Source of the DNA: Pezizomycotina sp. ARF18
Lineage: Eukaryota; Ascomycota
Length of the DNA: 64,000 nucleotides
Assembly: GCA_002224055.1 (NCBI GenBank)
Contig: AZLU01000005.1
Location: 62,001 to 126,000, forward strand
Reading direction: 5' to 3'
Below, one piece after another: positions 44,446 to 57,360 of the stretch. Every line of letters begins with the position of its first letter. The stretch's first letter is position 1. A model generated the notes under the pieces. The model was not told the DNA's origin. It ran no database searches and worked only from the letters and a program-made list of their open reading frames with translations. The translations under genes and the position numbers were made by a program.

Positions 44446-47400
44446 GGTGGCGGGCTATGAATATAGATAGGCTTAGAACGGTAAGGTAACTTTTTCTCGT
44501 ATATTTGATTGTCTTATTTTACCTTATTTCGGATTCTTTATCCTTCCGGAATGGAGTGCTGATATTCTGATAACATATAGTTAACACCGCTATCATCGAT
44601 ATGTTGGGCTGGAACCTGATTACCCGTGAGATCGGTAGGATACCCCTTGTAAAATCCAAACGGGAAGGGGAATAAAACAAAAAAAAACGTGGGAACATGG
44701 GTACCATTATATTCCCAAAGATGCGGAGACCGTCCCGTCCATGTCAATTCATGATCACAAGCAAAACCTCGGAGTTTAATCATATTCTCGTTCTACCCTC
44801 AGCTTTTAGCCGCAACTGGACGGGGGCTTTTCATGTTTCGAAAATTCGAAAATAACCTTCAAACTATTCCGGTTCAGGTCCTCGCATGCGACACTTCACC
44901 CCAGGAAATGGTCCCCGCAATTTCTTTCCCCCGCTAAGAAGGAGGCCAAGGCTCTGACTCTTGCTCAACGAATCAGGCGTTGTAACGCCAGAGCGGAAGC
45001 GTTCGAGCAAACATATCATAACGGATGGTGTGCATGCTTTTCACGAGGAGTCTCTAAGAATTGCTTCTAACGACATCGGCTGGCAGCTGGGTGGTGGAAA
45101 CAAATTTATCCCCCTTCTGAGTGGTGTCTCCGGTTTGGGGTTTTCGGGCTTGATTTTGCCTCCAGAGCAACTTTGCGCTAGCCCGCATGGGCGCGATTGG
45201 ATCCTATCCGAGCGCGTTAGCTGTGGCAGGTCTGGGGCAACCCTGTGCAACAATTCTTCCCAAACCTACGCAGTTATCCATGGTCGCCCAGGCTAACAGT
45301 TGAACATTGTGGGGAAATTTTATAGACTTTTCCGAAAGACTCCGGGAAAGCAGACGATGTAAATCGATATCACGGCGGCAGTTGCACGGCAAGACCCACC
45401 TCGACTGAAACCTAGCCCGCCACGCGAGGTATTTCTTGGTTCATTCGACGTTTTTCATTCTCGATTAGGAGGAGGTTCCCAAAAGGCCTGTACGAAACAA
45501 ATCTAGAATCTACTCCTTTTCTTTCTTGGAAAACGTATGTTAGCACAGAGGCTTCGATCGAAATCAGGACAGGTCGAATCACGAGCCGTCTGAGGAAGAA
45601 CCAGTACGACTGTCCAAATGCTTCAAGAAATTATACACCGCACTTCACCCTGCCATCGGGGCTAACACTCTCGTCTGGCGAAAAGCTAATTGCAGAAGCA
45701 TCACGAAACACGGGGTGACAAAAATAAGCAGGGGATAATAACAGCGTTATTATAGTTAATTGAATAGTCATATGGAGCTTGAAGGTGCACCATGGAGCCA
45801 AGTAATGATATGGTAAGTTTTGGTATACCTACTTTGTTTTATCACCAACAAAAAAAGCATACTGCGTAGCAAGAACCGGCTTCTTTTAATCACTTGACGA
45901 GAATCAAGTTGGCACGCCTCAAGCTTGGATGTTAACTTTGCATTCTGGTTGGTGTCACTTGGAGGAAAAAGAATTGAGAATCTACTCCCAATAAACCTTT
46001 CATGAAGCTGGTCTCATGGTTGGTATGTACTGATGACTTCCAGAAATTTCTAGTTGTTAGGGCATTTTTCAAAATCGACTGAGTTTGGTGTCGGAAAATC
46101 TTTCAAGTCACGAGCAAATCTGTAAACGTTCTGGAAACAATCTATTGGATATTGAGGACCAATTAAGTAGGCTATTCTCCATACCTTTGCTTCCTTCCTT
46201 TTTTTCCTCTCTTCCTCTTTTTTTCTTTAAAGATTTTGCCCAGGGCTCAATAAAGCTTTCAGTTTCAATGAGAGACCTTTAAGTAAACATCAGATTTCTT
46301 GCGGAGCAGAGATATATCTGGGCAATTTCATAAAGCCTTTAATATTGGATTTATTTCATAGTTGTGATATTATAATTACCACAAGGGCTCAAACCCAAGT
46401 AGTTTGAGGTAAAACGAAGCAAGCTATTGCGCCAGATCATCACATGCTAACCTTTTTTTTTCTCTTTTACTAAAGATCGTCTATGTCTTGAAAGACACTC
46501 TGCTGTTGCAAGGCTACACACCGTATATTAGTGAGTAAACCAAATAGACTAGGGCTTGTTTGGTTCTGAGGGGTCTTTTTATTGAGCCTGCGACTGTAAT
46601 TATGGGCTTTTTGCCGCTAAGTCCTTCATATATTCGTTAAATGACGGCCTTTACGAAGTACTTGCAGCACTCGATACGTGCTGCGTTAAGTAGACTTGCC
46701 CTTTTCTGCCCGCTCCAAGTTTCTTTTTGTTTTGTTTCAAGAATATTAACTCTCAGAAAGACAAAGGGTATAAATTTCTTCATGAAAGACACGCTGATTG
46801 TGTCAATGGTAATAGGACCTGCAGCTAACCCAAAGAAGGATAAACAAAGGGTTCCTACATGCATCTTCCTCTAGGATCATCCACAAGAGCGAAGCCCTCA
46901 GGTCGCAAAAGGTAAACATGTTTAGGAAAGCATGAACATTGCCATGATTCAGCATGGTGTGGTCCATTGAAAGTAAGTAAAATAGATCTGTTCCTTCATT
47001 TTGAAATTCCGCCAGAAAATACTGCAGGAGCTCAGTGTCACCTGAACACTCCTATAGGTTACCGAGCCTGAGAGATGTCTAACAATGCTTCTTTGGCTAC
47101 GAGCAATGGTGCTTCAACGAAAAAATTGCGATTATAGACTATTCGAAAAACCGATATCAGGACAGCTGGAGATCATCTCAGCAACACTAGATAGCGATGA
47201 TTTGTCATTCTAGACCTCTAGGTTCTATGAGCTAGTGATGTCAATGCAAGGTGAAGTGCAAACTGTCTAGCAGCGCAGAGAGGCCTTCACCGACATATAG
47301 AGTGCGCTAGTAGGTCAGTGATCCAAAATTTTCTATATTTTCCACTTAGGCTAATGTTGCCTACACCTGCCGTTACCGATTTAAATGAGCTTTTGCAAGG

Positions 47401-49688
47401 ACGCAGCACATCAAGACCTGATACCCCTTAATTAGCTACATCTTCGATCTCGAAGAATGTCTGCAGGGATCAGCGACTCAATTTCGGAACGAGATTGAGA
47501 AGTATTCACGGCCCTCTTTCACACGGCACACACATACAGACCGATGCGGCGGCCGCCCGGTCCTTGTTACATAACAATGACTGCCGTCACAACCTTTAAT
47601 TTAAATAGAATACCTCACCAGCGAACACAAAGCCAAGGTACGCAAATAGGTAGCTCCAATTTGAACGTGTATCATGTCGATTTTTTTGCATGATAGTCAA
47701 TTCCTATCAATAGGTTCTTTTTACGTTATTTTTTTGTTTGAAAAAACAACTTGCGCTGCCTATCCGTGAACCACTAGGCGACTACCTATTCGCCACAGCT
47801 TAGCGGCGCCCACGAAAGGACTTGCGTGACAGCTTTCGCCAGAAGTTCAAGTTTATGCAAACGAAGAGAAGCTATCTTATTGCACCGTTGATAAGATCAA
47901 CAGATTGTTGAACTTCGGGAGCTCGAACGTATGTCTGTGTCATTTACAAGCATTCGCGGGAGGCAAATTATTGGTCGTGGACTCGTGGCGTGTGGCTTTC
48001 AACTCTTCAGGGGAAAATCTCGAATTTCTGTCCGTTGGTTATTTTTGGAACCAGCTTCGGTTGGGAAAGCAAGCAAATGAAAGCTGAGGCAATCATCAGA
48101 AGGATTTTTGCCTTCTGATATTTAATTTGCCCAGGGCTCCGTCCACTGGCAAGGACCGGACCCAACGGAGAGGCCCCTTCTCGACGGCCCGCTGTTACAT
48201 GCGGCTTTTTCACGTATACGGCTGGCGACAGGGTTATTTTTTGCTCTGGTATTAATTAATAACGGCAAAGGTAAGGGGGCGCCCTCTGAGCGAAATAACC
48301 GGAACAAGGGTGAAAGGAAATTCGCAATAGTATCCTTGATCTTTGCCTAGGTACATCTAAATTCATTTCAAAATAATATTTTTTCGAACCAAGGTTGTTT
48401 GATTGCAATTTCGGCGTTGAGGAGTTTTAAGAGATACAAAATATTTTTTTTCAACTTGCTAACGAAGACTTTTTTCTTTTTGCCCAGTTTGGTGTTTATT
48501 TTTAGAAGCGCTTGCGTGTTTTTGCCCCGGCTGCCAGACCCGCACTGCCGGATAGTTAAAGGGGGTCAGAGTTTTTCTTTCTTCTTTCTGATGGATGATC
48601 AACGGAAATGCAATTTCCTTGGCTCTCCTGAGTCCAGAGTCTCTTACCGGGCTCAAATAAAGAAAATCGAAATTGGCTTCGAAAAGACACAGGTCGAGGG
48701 TTCAAGGGCTGGTTCACTTGCAGCTTGTTTTTGATAGATTTGATTCAATTTTGAAAGATCTGCTGCTCCGGATGGGCCATCGCAAATTTTCAGTCACTTT
48801 CTGTCACTTTTTCACGGTTCTGCAGGCTTGGAAATTAGTACCGCAAGGAAGCAGCAAGAAAAAGGGAAAACGCCTGGAACCCAAAATCACGAAATAACTC
48901 CCTTGTTGTCCGTGGACCGTTGCCCTTGGAAGAAAGGGCTCTTGCGTTTTGACCTTTCCCCCCTGAAGGCTTCCTCCGAAGTGAAGTCCAGTCAGGATTG
49001 AAGAGTATTATTGTTTTAGAACCAAGAGAGGAGGAGGAGAGACCTGTTTCTCTCTTTTCCCTCGCTAGCTTGTCTTGTCTCGCGTCTTTTTCCTGGTTCG
49101 ATCACCACATCTCGAGAAACTTACACAATCAGCGTAGGAAAAGGCGTCAATGTGCAGTCGAATGAGGAGATGCGCTGTGGCCAGGGGGGCAGTTACAGGA
49201 CTCTGCCGTGGCAATATATTGACCAGCAAAAAAAAAAAAAAAAAAAAAAAAGCAGAGAACTACACTGACGGTATTTCCTTTTTCTTCTTTTTCTAAAGTA
49301 TTTTTCTTTTTGGCTTCTTCTCCTGAGCATCGGCATCATGGTGAGATATTTTCCAAGTCCCGATGCGGTCTCCTTGCTTTTTCCAACGACATTTTTTTCT
49401 TACCTTACTCGAAAAAAAGCGTCATGGTTGTTCTTGGTGTGAAAGAAAAGATGGATCCACCTATTGGCCACACGCTCCAGAGACGCCAACACAATTCAAC
49501 GCACTTTGGCCGCACAAAGTAGTGTGGCCCCAATTGGATCTTCAATCCCAATTGGCAACCTCGACGTCTCTCTGTTCTTGCAGCAGTTCAGGTTCTTTAA
49601 CCTTTTTATTATTATTATTATTTTTGATATATCGGAAAAAGAAAAGAAGCACACACAGGCACACCCTTCCTGCTCGCTCTTTTTCGTC
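44446..49688. other. Long gene-empty stretch (5.2 kb)
   Basis: All frames are short and lack family motifs or conserved splice structure. Only simple tracts stand out, such as the A24 run at 49228-49251. No terminal repeats or transposon proteins were seen. Confidence 0.5.
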
Positions 49689-49694
49689 TATAAA
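49689..49694 (+). promoter_or_regulatory. Probable TATA box of the GPI-protein gene
   Basis: TATAAA stands about 190 bp before the ATG at 49882. This fits a strongly expressed wall-protein gene with a 5' leader of about 150-160 nt rich in CAAC and CTC. Confidence 0.4.
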
Positions 49695-49881
49695 GACGAG
49701 CACTCCTCGCCTGTAATTCTGTTGACTTTTCCTCCTTCCAACCATCCTCATCCAAACCTCAGAGAAGACCTATACATTTCCGACTTAGGAATCTAATACG
49801 ACCACTCGTTCATTTTCAACAACTTACAACAAGGAACTTTCGTTTTATAAGTTTTTTTTCCCAACCAAACCTATATTCAAA

Positions 49882-50410
49882 ATGAAGTACTCTCTTGTCG
49901 TCCTCTCACCCGCCATCGCCGCCCAGGCCGTTCCGCAGAGCTACGGAAGCGGATCCGCTGCCCCGGCACAGCTAACTCGCCTCCGGCTGCTGCTTTCCCC
50001 TGCCCCGGCTGAGACTGCTCCTGCCGCCCGGCCCCTACCTACCCGGCTCCCGCTGCTCCCGCTGCCCCCGCTGCCTCCGCCCCGGCTGAGTCCGCTCCTG
50101 CTGCTCCTGCTGCTCCTGCTGCTTCCGCCCCGGCTGAATCCGCTCCTGCTGCTCCGGCTGGCTCTGCTCCGGCTGCGTCTGCCCCAGCTGCCGCTGAGTC
50201 TGCCCCAGCTGCCGCTGAGTCTGCTCCAGCTGCCGCTCCCCAGCGCTCCCGCTGCTGCTGCCTCCGGCGCCCAGCGGCTGCCCCGCTTCCACGGCACCGC
50301 CCTGAGGCTTCGGCAGTCCCACCGCCCAGGTCCCGACGAACGCCGGTGCTGTCCGCACTGTCAGCTTCGCCGCCGTCCTCGGTGCCCTCGCCGTCTACGT
50401 CCTTGCTTAA
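49882..50410 (+). CDS. GPI-anchored Ala/Pro/Ser-rich cell-wall protein
   Basis: MKYSLVVLSPAIAAQAVP is a signal peptide. The middle, read in the second frame from about 50038, is a run of SAPAESAPAAPA and SAPAAAES units. The end reads GFGSPTAQVPTNAGAVRTVS then FAAVLGALAVYVLA and TAA 50408-50410, a classic GPI-addition signal: small residues at the site, then a hydrophobic tail ending at the stop. The frame joins need one C added at GCCGCCCGG (near 50029) and one or two small changes near 50240-50300. The Leu-rich frame that runs on from the ATG is an artefact of the first shift. The likely role is a structural or coat mannoprotein; O-glycosylation on Ser/Thr is probable. About 175 residues. 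Confidence 0.75.
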
Positions 50411-53085
50411 GCGTTGTCCAAAAATTATCTACGAGTACCAAATTTATCTATTTTCCTAGTTGGTTCTTTTGGTTTTGGTTTTTTTTGGCAAAGTTTTATA
50501 AAGTAATACATCTCACCGGCATACACTCATTGGAAAACAAGCGGCGCATTTTTTATTTTCTATATATATATATACCATTTTTGATATAAGCCTTTTTCTT
50601 TTCCCTGTATAACTAGTTGTATTGGGACCCCTTTTTTTACATTTTAACCAAAATGTACGTAAAGAAAAGTCGAGGCTTTCCAGTCCTCGCTTCGGTAATT
50701 CACGATTAGCGTGATATACCGGATTATCGTAAATGATAATACTAATACGTAAACACAATCTTTGCGTAACGACACAAACGCCCTATTCTGAATTAACTGT
50801 ATACTCAATTCCTATCGTGACACAATTTTACCGTCTTGTGACGATTCGATTTGCGATCCTCGCTATTTCACGAACAACACGGCTCAGGGGCTACAGACCA
50901 AAGATCTACTCTACAGTAAACATACTACCATTTTCAACATAGCTGAGAAAAAAAAATCACCTTGCATACTAACAACGTGATCTTTTTCCCTTTTTCCCGC
51001 CTTTTTCTGTCTCTGGATTTTCGGGGGCTGGAAGACCGAAAACACCGCCGTCAGCATCCAAGAAGTCCTCTTTTTGCCTAAATCCTTCTCTGACTTTCCA
51101 CGCCTCAAAGAGCGATAGTAAATCGGTTGCACTCGCTCGCGTTGTCCACGCAATCAACCCAGACATCCAAATGCCTCTTTTTGGAAGCGCTACCGTTTTT
51201 TAGCGTCATGCACGGTGGAGCCCGCAGAAGTGTTGTGTGGATGTGTGGATGTCCTGTTCCGATAGAACAAAGGTACTTTTCCATATTCAAAACACTTACT
51301 GGATAAAAGAAAAATAACGTGAAACGGAAAACTGTGCCGGTATTCTATACTCTCATTGGAAAAAAAAATCACGCAAGAGCGTCTTTACTCTGAGTAAGAA
51401 GCGAAAAGGGAAGTGTGTTTTTTTGTGTCTGCAGGAGGACGAGAATGAACTACGGTGAATATGTAAGGCTCCTGTATACTCTGCAGTATCTAGAAAAAGT
51501 TGTTGAGAACAGAGTTTTCTCGTTCCTTTTTCGTTTGCTGCATGCTGTAGGTAGGATCCACATTTGGACGAGAAAGCTAACAGGAGGCTATTTCTGGAAG
51601 GGTTGCTATTGAGCGAGCGCCAAGTTTTCAGAGGTCTTCGTACGACGGTCATAAAGTGAGAAAGAGTCTAGAGAGAATATGGCAAATCATAGCGATGTAG
51701 TGACTATAGTGATGATCAATAAGTGCGGCAAGTGATGTTGTAAATTTTGTGTTGGCTGTGTAAAGTCACGATGTCACGTCGTGAAAGTTCAAATTTCAAA
51801 ACGATAGAGTTAAGTATTGACAGCAGCGGGATGATCCAATTCCAAGCCTTGTTCCTCACGATAGACGGAATTGGGGATAGGATAATTATATATCGTGTTT
51901 CATGGTCCTTCCGTAGTTTGTTAATTTCATTTAACGAAAATAAACGAGATTAAAGTCAATGCTTAATTTTGCAAAGCCACGCTGTTGCGTAGTTAACGTC
52001 TTTTTGAGATCCTTTCATTTCCATGATCGTGGCTGTGCTTATATGAGAAGCTGATAGACATCAGAAGGCGCGTGGGTGTCTGTATTTTCATTTGAGTCGC
52101 GAGATTGTTCGTGACTGAGGCTCTATACTTCGCGTCCTGATTAAGTGATTCGAGTGTTGGAAAAGGGGAATACCGTGCTAAGGTACACCGTATCGGGCGG
52201 AGAAGCGGCCACCGCGATTAAGCTAGTCATTTCTCTTCGTGTTCTCGTTTTGCAATCTGGGAAGCTGTTATGGTACATTACTGTATTATTATTAAATCGT
52301 ATAGAAGTATAGGTATACGTTTACAGGTAATTATGATGGGGATTGGTGTATATAAAAGGGAGTATAAAATAAGCAAAGCAAGCCAAGCAGCGGCGCTACT
52401 TGTGGAATGAGTTAGGAATCAAGCTTCTACGCTAAATAAACACCCGTACTACCTTCGGGGTTCAAGGTGTTACCTACTGAGGTATTCTCGAAGCACGGGG
52501 CGGTAAATACTCAAAGTAATGGTACTCTAGGTGTAATCGGTATAGAAGAGCTAGAACAGATTTCTTATATTCTCAGGTACAGGCTACATTTTATGCTTCC
52601 GAAAATCCCGTCAAATAAAGGCGAATTATAATTCGAGCGCAAATGGTAAAACTTCAGAGTAAGAAAATATCGTATCAAGCGCCTTTCTGATTATATTGAT
52701 ATCAAATGTATCGTTGCCTTTAGACGTCTGGATCTGGTATATCCTTGATCTTAACAGGAGAATTATATCGTTCGCCCAAGACATTGAGCATGTTTTTCTC
52801 GACAATACGATTGTAAGCCGATATATCACTCATATTCCACTTTCGGTAACTGCTCGTTCTCCTAAACCGAAAATAGTAATCGCAACTTCCAATTGGCGCT
52901 CTTAAATCATGAAGGTTCGGACGAGGACTTCTCCATTTTTTTTTCATAGAAGAGAGTATCAATATCAATTATATTGAAGCAATAGAATCTGATACGACTA
53001 CTACTATATATTCTTTCTACTTTAACTTCGAGTTCTCCTAGAGTACATTTTCTTCCATCTGTTCAATCGAGAATTTTCAATAAGA
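50411..53085. other. Gene-empty stretch
   Basis: There are no supported frames. (TA)n lies near 50562-50575. Confidence 0.5.
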
Positions 53086-54271
53086 ATGTCCAAGAAACCA
53101 CAAATTACATAGCAGCCTGTGCTGACTTCCGAGCACCACAAGACCGCTAGACTCAAGGATAGCGATTGGAAACTGCACAGGCGACTACTTATCAATTTGC
53201 GCAACCAAGGAAAAACGGCGGAAGAGAGTAAGAATATCTTACGTGCAAATGGGTTTGAGGTAAAGTAGGTCTATCCTGTTCCTCACATTGTCTAATAGAA
53301 CGTATTGCAGAATGTACACTAAAAGGTTCTTGTGTTGCCAGTATTTTGGCCGCTCAAGCACCATTTAAACAAACTGGTGCCGAAGAATAACTCCAAACGG
53401 CGAGCAGCATGCTTCAAGGAACCTCGTCATAGTACAAACGTCCTCCAAGGGACGGAAACTGTTAACAAAGATCAAGGATCTTTGGCTGATCTTAGTCGCA
53501 TCAGACGCGGTCGCGGGACTTTTGACGAATTCAATAAGATGGACATCGACAAAGGTGATCAAGGTAAGATTCGTGAGCTGAATCCAGAGCACGAGGCTGT
53601 GACCTGTTTACAGGATGACCAGTCTGAACCCACCCCTGCAACCAGCTGGTTCGCAAATTCCGGATCAATGGCCACCCTGCGTTCCGACCAGCTCGCAGAG
53701 GGGGTCGGTTCCAATGGCATTAATCTTATCGAATGTCAAGAGAAGAAAGGAAGTGCCAAGAAACCGATGAAACACAGTCCGGCGATATGGAGGAAGAGTA
53801 GACGAGTTTATCACCCAGATCACCTTCTCGATGTATATCGACGATCAGCTGCAGCCAAACTCGCTGGAAATTCCTGCTTTCTACATGGGCATCGATATAT
53901 CGGTCCTGGCTCCTGACGATGACTCGATGGTTCGTAAGGCCACTGCTAGAATCTTCAAGTTTCCAGGTATTGGGGAAAACATGCACACTACAGGGGCCGA
54001 GACTAAGACCGATGGGTCTACACCAAATGGCCTGACCGATACCCAGGCTAATTCGAATGGCGCTCAGGCTGAAGCTCAACATCAAAGTTGCCGATCTAGA
54101 GTGTTATCGGAATCTGGCGGGCTCGAAGCGGCATCTCCAATCGAGGTTGAAGGCAAAGCGGGAAATGGAATGCCCTCATCACAGCTACGTGCTGATTGCG
54201 ATCAGAGTCCATTCAGCTTTGAGGCTACAAAAGACAGAAACCTCGGTCCAGAGACGGCCCCTGTGTCCTAG
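53086..54271 (+). pseudogene. Clr5-like domain protein, damaged
   Basis: Reading from ATG 53086, the frame gives SEHHKTARLKDSDWKLHRRL, LINLRNQGKTAEESKNILRA and NGFEV. After a probable intron ending at the AG near 53309 it gives MYTKRFLC. The order W..H...I..L...GKT..E....L...GF....Y..RF fits the fungal Clr5 helical domain, normally at the N-terminus of nuclear proteins. A TAG at 53110-53112 interrupts the leader. A long unrecognised region follows: NNSKRRAACFKEP, RRGRGTFDEFNKMDIDKG, RVDEFITQITFSMYIDDQLQ, LEIPAFYMGIDISVLAPDDD and MVRKATARIFKFPGIG. The stop is at 54269-54271. Function unknown. The stop in the leader could be avoided if translation starts later. Confidence 0.4.
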
Positions 54272-54552
54272 AGCCGAGCCAGGCTCTGCGAAATTCACTC
54301 CTCAGGGACCAAGGACGGAAAAGGGCGAAGAAAGAGGAGGATATGCTTGAATATTTCCCTCCTTCCACAGGAACTCGATTTACGTCTATCTGGATAATTC
54401 AAACTCGATACACTAAGACGGGAGAACTGGGGTACTGTATTGCTAGATTGGGAAATGCTAATTGGGGTAGCGACGAACTTTCCGGAGTGGCAAAATAACA
54501 AATTGAAGGCGATCGGATGGACATCTCGGCTTCGAGAAATAGATATCCGTGG

Positions 54553-54693
54553 AGATGATGCGGATGGGGTGTCGTTATACCGACGGACGTGGCGGAGGAG
54601 TGCGTTCGGCTTCGTGAGGAGCGGGCGAAGATTGATGAGGAGACTTTGAAGTGCTTGAGGAACTGAGATGAGATGAGACCGAATGTGAAGAGG
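54553..54693 (+). pseudogene. 3' fragment of an RraA-family gene
   Basis: Starting DDADGV and, after a one-base change, VIPTDVAEECVRLREERAKI and DEETLKCLRN, this is nearly the same as the last 45 codons of the RraA gene at 40.3 kb (VIPTDVAEECVRLCEERAKI, DEETFKCLRNG). DNA identity looks well above 80 percent by eye. It is on the opposite strand to the parent gene, 14 kb away, and nothing RraA-like precedes it. A TGA replaces the Gly codon after CLRN. It is a partial duplicate, not a functional gene. Confidence 0.75.
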
Positions 54694-55057
54694 TTAAAAA
54701 AGTGATCAGGGCTGGTAAAAAGAATGAAGAGAAAAAAAAAATGTATACTCCACAGAAAATGCGGTGGCGTTCTATATATTAGCTCTGAAGCTATTAATAT
54801 TACAGCAGGTGGCATTTATCCTCTTATTTATAGGGATATTAGACGTCGGGAGTCGAAGTAGAGCAGTAAAAACTGTAAGGCAAAACGAAATAAGATTGAT
54901 GACGATGTTAAAAAAGCGGCGAGGATAACAATAAAGCAAACCTCCAGGCACGCACGTACTAATAGCAAAAATTTTTAGGAACTCCCCTAACGACGAATAG
55001 AAGGGAAAAAAAAAAAAAAAAAAAAACCTCAAAGTCGTTCAAGTTCTATCCCTGTAA

Positions 55058-56618
55058 TCAAAAAATATGTTGCCGCTTCCTACTCTCTGTGAATGCATGA
55101 AGGTCGCTCATATACTTCTCCGCCTGCTCCCTCAATCTCTCCCTATCACCCTCGACATCGAAGCCGCGAGCCGTTCCCAAGTCCCGATTTCGCAATCCTC
55201 GCCAGATTCTTCGAAGACATAAACTCCGCCTGCTCAGATTAGTAAACTCCGGCCCCATCTGCTCGAAAACATCCCGAACGGTCTTCGGAATCTCCACCTG
55301 GCACCTGTTGACGACTTCCATCACCGTATCCTTCTTGTAGCGCGCGTTGTAGGGGAGTTCATGTACTCTTGGTACCCTACTTTTCGATGAATTTGTCGCT
55401 GCTTAAACCTTTGAGACCTCGGCGCGACGGCGCACTGTTGGCAGTGGCAGAATTCCTTTTGGTGCATGTTGCAGATGCAGACGGTGTAGCGCTTCTTGTT
55501 TCCGGAGTGGATGAGTTGTTGAATGTATTCGCCGCAGCCGCGGAAGATGAGCACCATGGCGACGAGTTTGGTCCTCGCGACGTCTTTGCCTTTAAGCGCC
55601 TGCCCGCGAGCAGTTGTAGCGAAAACGGATTCCCATGCTTTCATGAACTTTTATTTTTATTTGTGATGATTCGTTAGCTAGTTATTTCGGAATATTCAGG
55701 ATTGAACTATGCAGTTCGATGCCCCTCAAAAAAAAAAAAAAAAAAATAAAAGAAAGAAAAGAAAAAGTGGAACAAAATGCGGCGAATATCTGAGATATCA
55801 AAAAATTGCAGCACACTCACGGATATCCTCAAAATATCGAACCAAAATGCCATCGTAATGCGAGTCTCAAGGTTCTTGAGGTAAGACGCGAACAAAGGCT
55901 TGTAGACGTGCTGCTTGAACTTTGCTACCTCGCCATTGAGCTTGGTACGGGTAAGCAACGGAGCACCATGGACGACCTCGCAGAGATTGTAAAATTAGGG
56001 TCGAGGCGGTGGTATAGGGCTATGAAAGAGAGCTCTGTGTCAGTCATATATCTTACGGAAGCTGTAATGTTAAGCTTATGGGAACGTACATACCTTCGAA
56101 AAGATAATTAGTTTGCGCATACGAATGCTCAGCGGGGCTTCCGGACCGTGGAATTCGCCGGTGATCTTGCTGCGAGGTGGGGCATCCACGTTTCCTTCAC
56201 CTGCTCGAGACGAGAAAAAAATATTAGCGGATCCAGCGCATCCAGAGGGCAAAGCAGAAAGTTGCAAGAAAAGGTAATTCACCGTGAACGTGAAAAGCAT
56301 CCGGATCCTGATGCGGAACGCACCCTAAGCAAATACAAAACAGAACGTTCCCTAGCATTCGCCCCGCCAGCACCCGCCAGCACCTCCACCTCCTATGCAC
56401 GTCCCCTCCATCCTCATCATCCTCTCCCTGTTCTCCAAGCAGCCAATCCACAACCGTCGCGCAGCCTTCGACACCGTCTCCGGATCGATCCCTCCAAAGT
56501 CCTCCATAATGAGCCTCACAAGAACCGCTGAAAGCGCCTTATTCTTCTCCTTATCACGCTCCGGGAACCGCCTCTTGTACGCCGTGCGTGCGACGATATC
56601 AAGGTGTGATTCAGACAT
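55058..56618 (-). CDS. Unrecognised multi-exon protein
   Basis: ATG 56616-56618 starts MSESHLDIVARTAYKRRFPE and continues LSAVLVRLIMEDFGGIDPET then VSKAARRLWIGCLENRERM. An inner exon flanked by AG and GTATGT (about 56213 to 56092) reads GNVDAPPRSKITGEFHGPEA then PLSIRMRKLIIFS. The next block (about 56015-55820) gives ALYHRLDPNFYNLCEVVHGA, PLLTRTKLNGEVAKFKQHVY and KPLFASYLKNLETRITMAFW. Then come ARTKLVAMVLIFRGCGEYIQ and KRYTVCICNMHQKEFCHCQQ (55640-55400), and HELPYNARYKKDTVMEVVNR, RDVFEQMGPEFTNLSRRSL and a Lys/Arg-rich tail ending at 55058. A CxCNxHQxxFCHCQQC Cys/His cluster may bind metal. I recognise no family. Frame changes at short runs fit the pattern of the window. Confidence 0.45.
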
Positions 56619-57107
56619 CTTCGGGAGTAAAGCGCCGACGTTCGTCTTGTGGGTTTTGAGGGGCTCTACTGTTTGTGTTTGCGGTGATAGTCAGCAATCG
56701 CGACAAGGAGCATGAAAGCGATTATTGTACAACGTGAAATCATGGAAGTTCAAGGGATGGGACCTCGAGGGTTGTAAGGAGGTAGAGAAGAGTAGAACGA
56801 AAGTATTTCCCCCTTCCTTATTACGAATAGAGGGATCCGGTGGCGCGAGGAACAAAATACTTAACGCCATTGGTACATGTATACTAGATTTTCGATCAGG
56901 AGCTTGGTTTCTCATAGATCACGATGGAAGATGAGTTCGTTGAGAACTGATGGCTCCTTATATTTACCCTTTTAGCCCTTTGGGTGCTGTTTTATTTACG
57001 TTGGCTCACGGTTGCTGTCAGCTATTTCCCCGACCTGGTCATTTTACTGCTGCGTAGAGGGCAAAGGTAAAACCAAAACCACCCGAATTTTTAAGATATA
57101 CACATAC

Positions 57108-57360
57108 CTTTCCAGCGCTTTAAGAAAGGGGCGTTTTCTTCCACCCGGGACTCGTCGGGAAAAGCTGGCTGTCTGATTATACCGAACAGCAGCACGCGAA
57201 TATCTCTTGGAAACTTGCCTAATAATGCCCAAACAGCTGGAGCTTGCATACCATCGCTCGTTGCTTTCGCCCCTTTAAGCTCTCGCTCGCCTTTCGCATT
57301 CTTTAACGGCTTATCAACGGCGCAACGTTGCTGCGTGTGACCTTTAGTATGGAATCTCAT
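57108..57360 (-). CDS. Unrecognised first exon
   Basis: ATG 57358-57360 opens MRFHTKGHTQQRCAVDKPLK and continues with QAPAVWALLGKFPRDIRVLL then FGIIRQPAFPDESRVEENAP. It ends FLKRWK just before GTATGT at 57107-57102, a good donor. An acceptor may be the CAG near 57038. I could not trace the next exon. Codon use is even and there are no repeats. Alternative: a chance frame. Confidence 0.3.

Noticed and set aside
49941-50358. Gly/Ser/Arg-rich and Gln-rich frames opposite the GPI gene
   Set aside because: Antisense shadows of the SAPA repeat; there is no start context or introns.
49882-50589. 235-residue Leu/Pro-rich protein as a novel membrane protein
   Set aside because: It is the shifted frame of the SAPA-repeat GPI protein; the GPI signal and its stop lie in another frame.
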